A model generated the notes under the pieces. That model worked only from the letters and a program-made list of their open reading frames with translations, was not told where the DNA came from and made no database searches. 21,584 bases of DNA, taken from assembly GCA_044220535.1 (NCBI GenBank), contig JBGAQU010000042.1, forward strand, positions 1 through 21,584, given 5' to 3'. The stretch's first letter is position 1; each line of letters begins with the position of its first letter. Both the position numbers and the translations under genes were made by a program. The stretch comes from JBDHTS01 sp044220535 (GTDB taxonomy: Bacteria; Pseudomonadota; Alphaproteobacteria; Micavibrionales; Micavibrionaceae). Of this stretch, positions 16,277 through 21,584 are shown piece by piece.

Positions 16277-16648
16277 TTAGAGAAAAAGTGGCGCGACAAA
16301 CGCAAAGAAGCCGCCGATCAGATAGGCCGTCAATGAAACGCAGAAAACGCCGAGGGATAGGCGGCGCAGGCGCGTACACATCCGCGCTTGTACCGGATCA
16401 GCCGGACATGGTGCATTCCGGCTCAGATACCGGGTGATGCCGGAGAGGACCAGCATAATACCTGCGAATATGAATAGCGGGATTTTATGTTCGGATACCC
16501 AGACAAGCTGCGGCACGGCGGTAATCAAACCGGCCATGACGGCCCCGGCCCCCATGAATACAAGGAACGCAGGCAAGGCGCAGCACAACAATGTGCTGAA
16601 CGATCCGAACAAGGTCAAGGTATGCAGAACACTATTTCGCAGGCTCAT
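16277..16648 (-). CDS. MerT-like inner-membrane metal transport protein
   Basis: A 123-residue membrane protein with three hydrophobic segments (about 13-43, 55-74 and 97-121). The first carries the vicinal pair Cys22-Cys23 (TLLCCALP), as MerT does, and the loop between helices 2 and 3 has Cys81 and Cys91 (CPADPVQARMC), like the second MerT cysteine pair. MerT takes Hg2+ from periplasmic MerP and brings it into the cytoplasm. The metal here may differ, since no mercuric reductase gene is present. Its start lies inside the end of the MerP-like gene (17-base overlap). It is the last gene of the operon. Confidence 0.75.
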   Translation of the reverse strand: MSLRNSVLHTLTLFGSFSTLLCCALPAFLVFMGAGAVMAGLITAVPQLVWVSEHKIPLFIFAGIMLVLSGITRYLSRNAPCPADPVQARMCTRLRRLSLGVFCVSLTAYLIGGFFAFVAPLFL

Positions 16649-16934
16649 GGCCTTTTTTCCTGACTATGCCGCTGACTGTGTACCCCGCGTCTGCAATGAC
16701 CTTTTTGATTTTGGCATCATCGAGCGTCTTGCCCTCTTTCGTGTCGATGGTGACCAGTTTTTTCTCCAGATCGACCTTGACCGCGCCGACCTCAGGCTGG
16801 GCCTTGAAGGATTTCTCGATGCCGGTCGCACAGAAGGCGCACACCATGCCGTTGACGGTCGCCTTGATCGTTTCCGCATAGGCCGTGCTGGATAGCATGA
16901 CAATGGCGGCAAAAGCTAAAAGAATGGTCCGCAT
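16632..16934 (-). CDS. MerP-like periplasmic heavy-metal-binding (HMA) protein
   Basis: A 100-residue protein with a Sec signal peptide (1-20, cut after AYA) and one heavy-metal-associated domain. The metal loop is GMVCAFC (29-35), with Cys32 and Cys35 as ligands, close to the GMTCxxC of MerP and copper chaperones. The rest follows the usual beta-alpha-beta pattern (KVDLEKKLVTID, then VIADAGYTV) and ends in a basic tail. MerP captures thiophilic ions in the periplasm and hands them to MerT, and the overlapping MerT-like gene downstream supports this. AGAGAGGAAA precedes the ATG. Copper or another soft metal is possible instead of mercury. Confidence 0.88.
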   Translation of the reverse strand: MRTILLAFAAIVMLSSTAYAETIKATVNGMVCAFCATGIEKSFKAQPEVGAVKVDLEKKLVTIDTKEGKTLDDAKIKKVIADAGYTVSGIVRKKGHEPAK

Positions 16935-16945
16935 GGTTTCCTCTC

Positions 16946-17980
16946 TTAAAACTGCAAAGTCCAGTTGAACATGACGCGGTGGTTGCTGCTGTACCCGGCT
17001 TCGACCAGCGTCGTCTTGTAGAACATTCTGACCAGCGGCGTGACGACGATATTGTCATCCTTGGTCGGGTGGTGATCGACCTGCACCATCAGCCATGTAT
17101 TCAGGTCGTCATAATTGGCAAGGTACGGCGCGACGCCGACGCGAGCGCGTTCCCAGAAGGATTTGTCGATGTCGCCCGCATAGGTGAAACGCGGCTCGTA
17201 CGAAATGAAAATGCGGCGGGTTTCATAATCGGCCAAAAACCCTGTCCAGGCTGCTGCCCGATTGCCGCTGTCGTCATGCGCCATGCCCACGCCGGTCATG
17301 TTGAAGATATTTCCCTGACCGTCCGGCAGGTTCCAGCGTTTCAGCAGCGTGTTAAGTTGCGGTCCCGCCATGTCGAACGCCTTGCTCCCGCTTTCATGCT
17401 TGGCATACAGGCCGATGGCATAATGCGGATCGAAGGTGTAATCGACGGACAGCGTATGGCCGGTCTCATCATTTTTCTGCATGACCATCGTGCCGCCGAC
17501 ATAGGAAAGCGGCTTTGCCTGAGCCGTACCAGCCGCCAGAACCAAAACCAGGAATGGAAGGACGGCTTTGGCCGCGCCCTTGATATGATCGAGGATCGGG
17601 CAGCAGGATGTCGGGCTGCTATCCGCCGGGCACTCTTGCGCCAGCCGGGACAACACCTTCTTCACTTCCTTCAGTTCCTGTATTTTCGCTTCGGCCTCCG
17701 CGATCTTGCTTTCCGTGCGCTTCAGAACTTGGCGCAACTTTGCGCGATCCGACGACTCCAGCGTCAACAGGTCGCGATTTTCGAGCGTGAAATTGAGGGC
17801 CTTCGCGCCGAGGATGAAACGGACGATGCGGGTGGTATCAGGATCATAATGATAGCCGATAGTGGTGTGCGTCTTCGGCTTGATCAGTTTCATTTTCTCG
17901 TAATAGCGAAGCGTATCCGCGCTAACACCGCTGATTTCCGCCAATTTTCCGATGGTAAGACCCTGTGTTTCATCTTTCAT
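16946..17980 (-). CDS. MerR family regulator fused to a signal peptide and predicted outer-membrane barrel
   Basis: A single 344-residue reading frame joins two proteins. Residues 1-134 are a complete MerR regulator: helix-turn-helix (LTIGKLAEISGVSADTLRYY, 8-27), the long dimerisation helix (about 85-115) and a metal loop with Cys117, Cys126 and Cys127 followed by PILDHI. Residues 138-155 read as a Sec signal peptide or membrane helix ending AQA. Residues 156-344 alternate polar and hydrophobic residues and end in Phe (FNWTLQF), as outer-membrane beta-barrels do. No ATG or GTG lies near the junction. The ATG at 17980 is chosen because the alternative GTG at 17995 falls upstream of the predicted transcript start. 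The MerP-like gene follows after 11 bases. The metal is uncertain. Confidence 0.82.
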   Translation of the reverse strand: MKDETQGLTIGKLAEISGVSADTLRYYEKMKLIKPKTHTTIGYHYDPDTTRIVRFILGAKALNFTLENRDLLTLESSDRAKLRQVLKRTESKIAEAEAKIQELKEVKKVLSRLAQECPADSSPTSCCPILDHIKGAAKAVLPFLVLVLAAGTAQAKPLSYVGGTMVMQKNDETGHTLSVDYTFDPHYAIGLYAKHESGSKAFDMAGPQLNTLLKRWNLPDGQGNIFNMTGVGMAHDDSGNRAAAWTGFLADYETRRIFISYEPRFTYAGDIDKSFWERARVGVAPYLANYDDLNTWLMVQVDHHPTKDDNIVVTPLVRMFYKTTLVEAGYSSNHRVMFNWTLQF

Positions 17981-17986
17981 ATAACC

Positions 17987-18018
17987 ATTGTACACCTTGG
18001 AGTTAACTCCAAGGTCAA
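17987..18018 (-). promoter_or_regulatory. MerR-type promoter with 20-base spacer
   Basis: On the minus strand, TTGACC (18013-18018) and TACAAT (17987-17992) are 20 bases apart. This overlong spacing is typical of promoters activated by MerR proteins, which untwist the DNA when metal binds. The operator palindrome fills the spacer. Transcription would start about at 17980, the A of the regulator's ATG. Confidence 0.85.
17994..18015. promoter_or_regulatory. MerR operator, perfect 22-bp palindrome
   Basis: The half-site ACCTTGGAGTT is followed directly by its exact reverse complement, giving a perfect 22-bp palindrome within the promoter spacer. The form matches operators of the ZntR/CadR/PbrR/CueR group. 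Since it lies before the regulator gene itself, the regulator should control its own operon. Confidence 0.88.
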
Positions 18019-18043
18019 GATCAATTCTTTATTTTTGAGATGC

Positions 18044-18757
18044 TTACTGCGCGGGTAATCCGGCTGTTGCGCAATCGCTATCGCGCTTCGCTTTCCATTC
18101 CGCATACATCGCTTCGTCCTTAGCCTGAAGAAATGCGGCTGCGACCATTCCCGCCTGAACGCATTTATCGATTTTGTTGCCGTTACGGGCAGCAATGCCG
18201 TATTGCGTGACTGCATCCGCTGCGACTTTATTTTCGATCTGGTTGAGGTTATGCGCCGCCTGCTGCTCCAGCCCGCCGCCAAAGCAATAATACAGCCATC
18301 CACCAAGCAGGATAAGAGAGATTACCCCACTGATCGCCTTCGTATTTTTCTTTTCCGATACCGCTGTCTTGTCCAGGGCAACGGGCGCGGCGGCAGCTAC
18401 AACTGGCGGCACACCGGGCTGGGTATCAAGGTCGGCCAGCTTAGTGCCGTAGATCGCAAGCTGATGGCCGCATGATTTGCATTTCTGCGCTTTACCGTTT
18501 TCCTTTAAACCTGTTTGCATGGTCTGGCAGTGTGGACAAGGCGCTTTTAGTCTTTTCATCCGGCTGATGCGATACAAAGCGTGGATGGCGAGGGCCGCCC
18601 CCGGCAAGATGAACAACTCGTCCGCCCGCATGAAGAAGATCGCCACGATCAGTTCTAGGACATAAAATCCGACATGAAGCCGCCCGCGTGAAGAACATGG
18701 TGTCATGAAGCTGTAGGCAAGGTTGGCGGGTATAGGCGCTGTCTCTGCGTTCGTCAT
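18044..18757 (-). CDS. Zinc-ribbon membrane protein, hypothetical
   Basis: A 237-residue protein of no named family that I recognise. Two close hydrophobic segments (about 28-43 and 48-63) are followed by a zinc ribbon with Cys74-x2-Cys77 and Cys93-x2-Cys96, then an Ala/Pro/Val-rich linker. A third membrane helix follows (about 141-160, LILLGGWLYYCF), then a helical C-terminal domain (about 161-237) containing Cys199 and Cys229. CCGGAG precedes the ATG. It lies between the metal operon promoter and the recombinase, all on the minus strand. The two CxxC pairs could be structural or could sense metal; a link to the metal genes is positional only. Confidence 0.75.
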   Translation of the reverse strand: MTNAETAPIPANLAYSFMTPCSSRGRLHVGFYVLELIVAIFFMRADELFILPGAALAIHALYRISRMKRLKAPCPHCQTMQTGLKENGKAQKCKSCGHQLAIYGTKLADLDTQPGVPPVVAAAAPVALDKTAVSEKKNTKAISGVISLILLGGWLYYCFGGGLEQQAAHNLNQIENKVAADAVTQYGIAARNGNKIDKCVQAGMVAAAFLQAKDEAMYAEWKAKRDSDCATAGLPAQ

Positions 18758-19012
18758 GGAATTCTCCGGTTAAAAATGAAACGACCACCAGTTTTCAGGC
18801 TGGTGGCCGGGTGTTTTCATCCGCTCGTGAGAGACGGCGCGATGCTTTTAAGCTTGCGCCCTGTACATGACATCGCCACCCAGCCGTAGGCCGAGTAGCG
18901 ACACAATTGGCGGCAGTGTCGTTTGCCGCTCACGAAGGGGATGAAAAGCCCCGGCGGCTCCTGTTTGGAACCGTTGTCCGTAACGTAACAGATATGCGTT
19001 TGATTTCAATAA
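18758..19012. other. Highly structured non-coding segment between recombinase and zinc-ribbon gene
   Basis: No gene is seen, but inverted repeats crowd this stretch. CCACCAG/CTGGTGG is at 18785-18791 and 18800-18806. A long-range pair TTTTCATCC/GGATGAAAA (18814-18822 with 18939-18947) is extended by CGTGAG/CTCACG (18826-18831 with 18929-18934). Inside it are GGCGC/GCGCC (18836-18840 with 18856-18860) and CGACAC/GTGTCG (18899-18904 with 18916-18921), with the competing pair GCGGCA/TGCCGC (18910-18915 with 18924-18929). It could be a non-coding RNA, a 5' leader of the zinc-ribbon gene, or the recombinase's attachment site. Confidence 0.5.
18785..18806 (-). terminator. Candidate terminator of the recombinase operon
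   Basis: A perfect 7-bp stem (CCACCAG/CTGGTGG) with an 8-base loop is followed on the minus strand by TCGTTTCATTTTT. It could end transcription coming from the recombinase gene before the zinc-ribbon gene, or act as an attenuator of the latter. The U-tract is interrupted, so the call is tentative. Confidence 0.4.
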
Positions 19013-19945
19013 TTAAAACAAGGCGGAGGCATTGCGCTGGAACAGACTGCCCAATCTTATGTATTTTTGGAGCATGGCATCACTGGCATGGCCGGTCTGC
19101 CGCCTGATCTCCCAGCTTGAATAACCATGTTCCGCCGCGCTGGTGGCCAATCCCGACCGGAGGGAATGCCCGCTATACCTGGCTGGGTCGAGTCCGGCCT
19201 TGGCGGCATAATCCTTCACGATGTTTGCCACGGCCCTATCCGACAACGGCCTTGCCGACAATACGCCGCCCTTGGTTATCGAACGGAGCAAAGGGCCGCT
19301 GACGATGCCGGATTGTTGCAGCCAGAATTCCACGGATGCCACAGGGCATATCCTCCCGCCGTTGCGTCCTCTCGCCACGCCGATTTTGCGACCGGCACCT
19401 CCCTGATCCGTCTTGCTGCGCGTCAAGGTTAAAATCAAACCGTTGCTGTTGAACTCAATATCCTCGACCTGAACGGCAACCAGTTCTGATCGACGCAACG
19501 CGGCACAAAATCCCAGCAGCAGCAACGCCCGATCCCGTGCGCCCTTTAGATTGCCGGGTGCGTGGTTAAGCATGACGATTAAATCTTCTTTCAAAACCGG
19601 GCTGACTTGCGTTTGCGGCTTGCCATGAACGCGCCTAATACCCCGGAAAGTCAGGCGGACAGGTTGTGATTTTGTCGGGTCGTCATATCCCCTCAGGGCA
19701 TGTGCCTTGCCGATGGAAACCAATCTGCGGGACAGCGTAGCGATGGACAGGATGGACGCATGGGCGGTCAGGTAGCTGGCTATCGTTTCAGGGCTGGCAG
19801 GAATGTCACCGCCCCATGCCCGGTAATGATCGAGATCGGCGCGGTATGCCCTGCGGGTGTTACCGGCCAGCGCATTCTCAATATAATGCTTTACGGCAGC
19901 GACTTCGTTGATGGATGCAGTGACGGGGATCAGGTCATCCGTCAC
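19013..19945 (-). CDS. Tyrosine recombinase / site-specific integrase
   Basis: A 310-residue recombinase with all catalytic residues visible: Arg151 (AALRRSEL), Lys178 (RSKTD), His260 and Arg263 (GHSLRSG), His286 (TGHAS) and nucleophile Tyr295 (QKYIR). An N-terminal SAM-like core-binding domain covers about 15-105 (NTRRAYRADLDHYRAWGG). I start it at GTG 19945, one base after the upstream gene's stop codon and with ACAGGAG upstream. The frame is open further upstream, but those codons overlap the preceding gene and read as nonsense. It probably integrates or excises the surrounding island; XerC/D-like length but not the chromosomal Xer sequence. The partner gene's stop next to its start implies coupled translation. 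Confidence 0.93.
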   Translation of the reverse strand: MTDDLIPVTASINEVAAVKHYIENALAGNTRRAYRADLDHYRAWGGDIPASPETIASYLTAHASILSIATLSRRLVSIGKAHALRGYDDPTKSQPVRLTFRGIRRVHGKPQTQVSPVLKEDLIVMLNHAPGNLKGARDRALLLLGFCAALRRSELVAVQVEDIEFNSNGLILTLTRSKTDQGGAGRKIGVARGRNGGRICPVASVEFWLQQSGIVSGPLLRSITKGGVLSARPLSDRAVANIVKDYAAKAGLDPARYSGHSLRSGLATSAAEHGYSSWEIRRQTGHASDAMLQKYIRLGSLFQRNASALF

Positions 19946-19946
19946 G

Positions 19947-21053
19947 TCACGCTCCTGTCCATTGCAGTTCAAGCTGGCTGCCGTTGAAATACTGGCGCAA
20001 CTGATCCTGCCGGATTTGTTCAAGGAGGGATGCGTACCGGCGAACGCATTCCCGGATGCCGAGCATTTCAGGGATGCACAGGCCGGTGAACTGGAAATCC
20101 GCAATCTCGCCCATCTGTTTATAATGCTCCAGCACGGGGCCAGTCAGGGCTTTATCGACCTGGCCACCGTCTTCGTAGAAAACGGCCAATCCGATCTGCT
20201 GGGTGTTGAAAGTTTTCAGTTCAGGCACGGCCTTTTGAAAATGCCGTATGCAGGTCTTGCCGATCCGCGTGAACATATCGGCGGCATAAACCGGCACACC
20301 TTCAACATCCGATGCAGCCGGTATCGCGTCGTACCAGATGTATGATGGCTGGGGCATCGACGGCAAACTCTTTGCCAACAACGGCATGAGCAACGCCAAC
20401 GGCCATTGCGTCCGGTACATCACGGCGGCGCAAGATGCGGTCAGGCCGGGATCGGTATCCAGATCATGCAAAACATCCATGACCATTTCCGGCGATCCCT
20501 TGCGCTGGAGCATCAGGTCGCTGGGGAAGCGTTTCGTTCCTGCCAGCAGCCGCAGGGCCAGGCACCGCTCATGCAATGGTCGGGCATCATCAAGAACATT
20601 ATCAGCCAGGGCGGTATCGTCCTGACCAGCCAGTTCAACCCGGAGACCTGCATAATCGGATAACTTTTCAATACCGATGAACATCTCATCGGCAAGGCGG
20701 GATTTAACCGCCGCGCATAAAATCCTGATCAGACACAGGCCCGTCTGTAGATCGCCTGTTCGCTGACGGAAGGAAGGGGAAGCATAGACGGTGAGAGCCG
20801 TCGTGACGGCGTTTATATCGCCTATGCCAACGTCCTCCAGGGCGGTTATATGAAGACGACGCCAAAACGATCTGCGATCCTGCTGCCAGAGTCCGCGTCC
20901 TGCTTTCATGGCCCGTTCGGTTTCGCCCCGGCGGATGGCTTTCTGCATGGCCGACGACAAGACCCATTGATCCCCGCACATGCCGTCTGGAATATCAACA
21001 CAGGCCGCCTCGGTTTCGACCGTTGATAAAATCCCTTCGATGTGTTGGCTCAT
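19947..21053 (-). CDS. RarA/MgsA C-terminal-like protein upstream of the recombinase
   Basis: A 368-residue soluble protein. Residues about 33-80 (SAMQKAIRRGETERAMKAG, then SFWRRLHITALEDVGIGD) resemble the C-terminal region of the clamp-loader-like ATPase RarA/MgsA, where a similar xAxxKSIRG...RRLxxIASEDIGLAD pattern occurs. The AAA+ ATPase part of RarA, with its Walker motifs, is missing. The remainder is largely helical (about 100-368), with Cys residues but no clear motif. It stops one base before the recombinase GTG, so both are probably one operon. RarA acts at stalled replication forks, so a role in DNA maintenance of the mobile element is plausible but inferred. AAAGGGAAAG precedes the ATG. 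Confidence 0.75.
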   Translation of the reverse strand: MSQHIEGILSTVETEAACVDIPDGMCGDQWVLSSAMQKAIRRGETERAMKAGRGLWQQDRRSFWRRLHITALEDVGIGDINAVTTALTVYASPSFRQRTGDLQTGLCLIRILCAAVKSRLADEMFIGIEKLSDYAGLRVELAGQDDTALADNVLDDARPLHERCLALRLLAGTKRFPSDLMLQRKGSPEMVMDVLHDLDTDPGLTASCAAVMYRTQWPLALLMPLLAKSLPSMPQPSYIWYDAIPAASDVEGVPVYAADMFTRIGKTCIRHFQKAVPELKTFNTQQIGLAVFYEDGGQVDKALTGPVLEHYKQMGEIADFQFTGLCIPEMLGIRECVRRYASLLEQIRQDQLRQYFNGSQLELQWTGA

Positions 21054-21132
21054 ATATGCTTTCCCTTTGATTTATAAGAGAAAGCGTAACTTTTAAGCGA
21101 TCATGGTAAAGAAAAAAGCCGCACCTTGGGCC

Positions 21133-21330
21133 TTATATTCGCCCCCAACGGAGAATTCCTTCCTTAAACGCCTCACAGGGGTGATTTCTTTGATGTTTCT
21201 TTGATAGGAATAAGTGATTGTTTTCAAAAACTTTTAGCCGTTTGTTTGCTTCTTTAAAGGCAAAATTTAACGTACGATAGTTCCTACCATGTTTGATGTT
21301 TTCTACCGCCGACTCCTGAAAAATCGCCAT
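21133..21330 (-). CDS. Possible small basic protein (65 aa)
   Basis: A 65-codon frame in AT-rich DNA encoding a charged, Asn/Lys/Phe-rich peptide (FAFKEANKRLKVFENNHLF in the middle). No ribosome-binding site is visible before its ATG and no family is recognised. A tandem TTTCTTTGAT repeat (21185-21194 and 21196-21205) lies within it. It lies upstream of, and on the same strand as, the RarA-like gene. It may be chance. Confidence 0.25.
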   Translation of the reverse strand: MAIFQESAVENIKHGRNYRTLNFAFKEANKRLKVFENNHLFLSKKHQRNHPCEAFKEGILRWGRI

Positions 21331-21382
21331 TGATTTTACTGCGTAATTTTCGCGCTACCGCACATTACCATGCTGAAACGGT

Positions 21383-21508
21383 AAGAATTCTCGAACATTT
21401 ATCAAGAAAATTTGCACCTGAGTGCAATTCTCTATTCTTAATCAAGAAAACGTAGTTGCACTCAGGTGCAAATCTGAACAAAGAATTCTCTATCCAGGAT
21501 CGAGAATT
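21383..21508. promoter_or_regulatory. Control region with paired palindromes and AATTCTC repeats
   Basis: Two copies of an 18-base element (21410-21427 and 21456-21473) are exact reverse complements of each other. Each is itself a palindrome, TTGCAC-N4-GTGCAA. AATTCTC occurs at 21387, 21426 and 21484, with its reverse complement in TCGAGAATT at 21500-21508. AAGAATTCTC is repeated at 21383 and 21481, and ATCAAGAAAA at 21401 and 21441. The arrangement looks like tandem operators for a dimeric repressor, or like an origin or partition site. Confidence 0.65.
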
Positions 21509-21584
21509 TTGGCAGAAAACAAACCACGGCTATATCCAAACAGGGGTTCCTGCGGAATTTATTTCGTTTGTTGCGGGGGAAGCA
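21456..21584 (+). CDS. Possible 5' end of a plus-strand gene, cut by the window
   Basis: After a TAG at 21453-21455 this frame stays open for 43 codons to the window end. It reads NLNKEFSIQDREFWQKTNHG, then YIQTGVPAEFISFVAGEA, which has a protein-like composition. Only TTG or CTG starts are available and no clear ribosome-binding site is seen. If real, it would be divergent from the RarA-like gene and controlled by the palindromes at its start. An open frame of this length can occur by chance. Confidence 0.3.
   Translation, partial: MHSGANLNKEFSIQDREFWQKTNHGYIQTGVPAEFISFVAGEA

Larger units (their letters stand above)
21054..21584. other. AT-rich intergenic region at the right edge
   Basis: Upstream of the RarA-like gene the sequence is AT-rich and holds no confident gene. 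It contains a weak small frame on the minus strand, the palindrome/repeat cluster, and an open plus-strand frame running off the window end. A TATAAA about 20 bases before the RarA-like ATG may be part of its promoter, but no good -35 box accompanies it. Confidence 0.5.

Noticed and set aside
17981..17995. GTG start at 17995 for the MerR fusion
   Set aside because: It lies inside the promoter spacer, upstream of the predicted transcript start; the next ATG fits normal MerR N-termini.
16979..18058. A 359-codon plus-strand open frame
   Set aside because: It is antisense to the MerR-barrel gene, runs through its promoter palindrome, and has no recognisable domain, whereas the minus strand encodes clear families.
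18900..19000. An integron-type attI/attC site
   Set aside because: The segment has hairpins near a tyrosine recombinase, but I find no paired RYYYAAC/GTTRRRY core sites in attC layout and the recombinase shows no obvious integron-integrase insert.
19946..20104. An N-terminal extension of the recombinase
   Set aside because: The frame is open upstream of GTG 19945, but these codons overlap the end of the RarA-like gene and read as Ser/Ala/Cys-rich nonsense; GTG 19945 has a good ribosome-binding site.
1..21584. CRISPR array, rRNA genes, complete tRNA genes or insertion sequences
   Set aside because: I saw no regularly spaced identical repeats, no rRNA-like sequence, no complete tRNA cloverleaf and no transposase frame. 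The only tRNA-like trace is the 3'-end-like stretch near 12920.

Overview
The window looks like a chromosomal segment of a Gram-negative bacterium with moderate GC, most likely an alphaproteobacterium. The evidence is a tripartite RND efflux pump, an RTX protein built for type I secretion, a lipoprotein adaptor, a putative outer-membrane barrel protein, and an arsenic operon that pairs an aquaporin with ArsC as in rhizobia. The genus cannot be fixed from sequence alone.

Left part (about 1-12,000), ordinary core-like genes. A minus-strand RTX repeat protein diverges from a plus-strand series: MATE exporter, Kef-type cation/proton antiporter, CorA-type channel (the last two overlap by 4 bases) and a small exported DUF4142 protein. 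A clear terminator and a perfect 26-bp inverted repeat separate this series from a convergent RND pump operon (lipoprotein adaptor, then AcrB-like permease, overlapping by 4 bases) that has its own promoter. Upstream of the pump lies a broken GGDEF (diguanylate cyclase) gene end.

Right part (about 12,000-21,584), accessory in character. It has AT-rich orphan genes (a GNAT acetyltransferase and a Cys/His-containing hypothetical), then two minus-strand metal operons. One is arsR - DUF6428-like - arsC - aqpS, whose genes overlap by 1-4 bases. The other encodes a MerR-type regulator fused in frame to a signal peptide and a predicted outer-membrane barrel, followed by a MerP-like periplasmic metal-binding protein and a MerT-like membrane protein. 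Upstream are a zinc-ribbon membrane protein, a strongly structured 200-base non-coding segment, a tyrosine recombinase and a protein whose N-terminal part resembles the C-terminal region of RarA/MgsA, translationally coupled to the recombinase. The right edge is an AT-rich control region with operator-like palindromes and several AATTCTC repeats. Together this suggests a metal-resistance genomic island carrying its own integrase.

The most unusual item is the MerR-barrel fusion with its partners. One 20-bp-spacer MerR-type promoter would drive sensor, outer-membrane, periplasmic and inner-membrane parts, with no reductase or efflux pump in view. Both metal operons have promoters placed so that transcription would start at or next to the start codon, which predicts leaderless messages.
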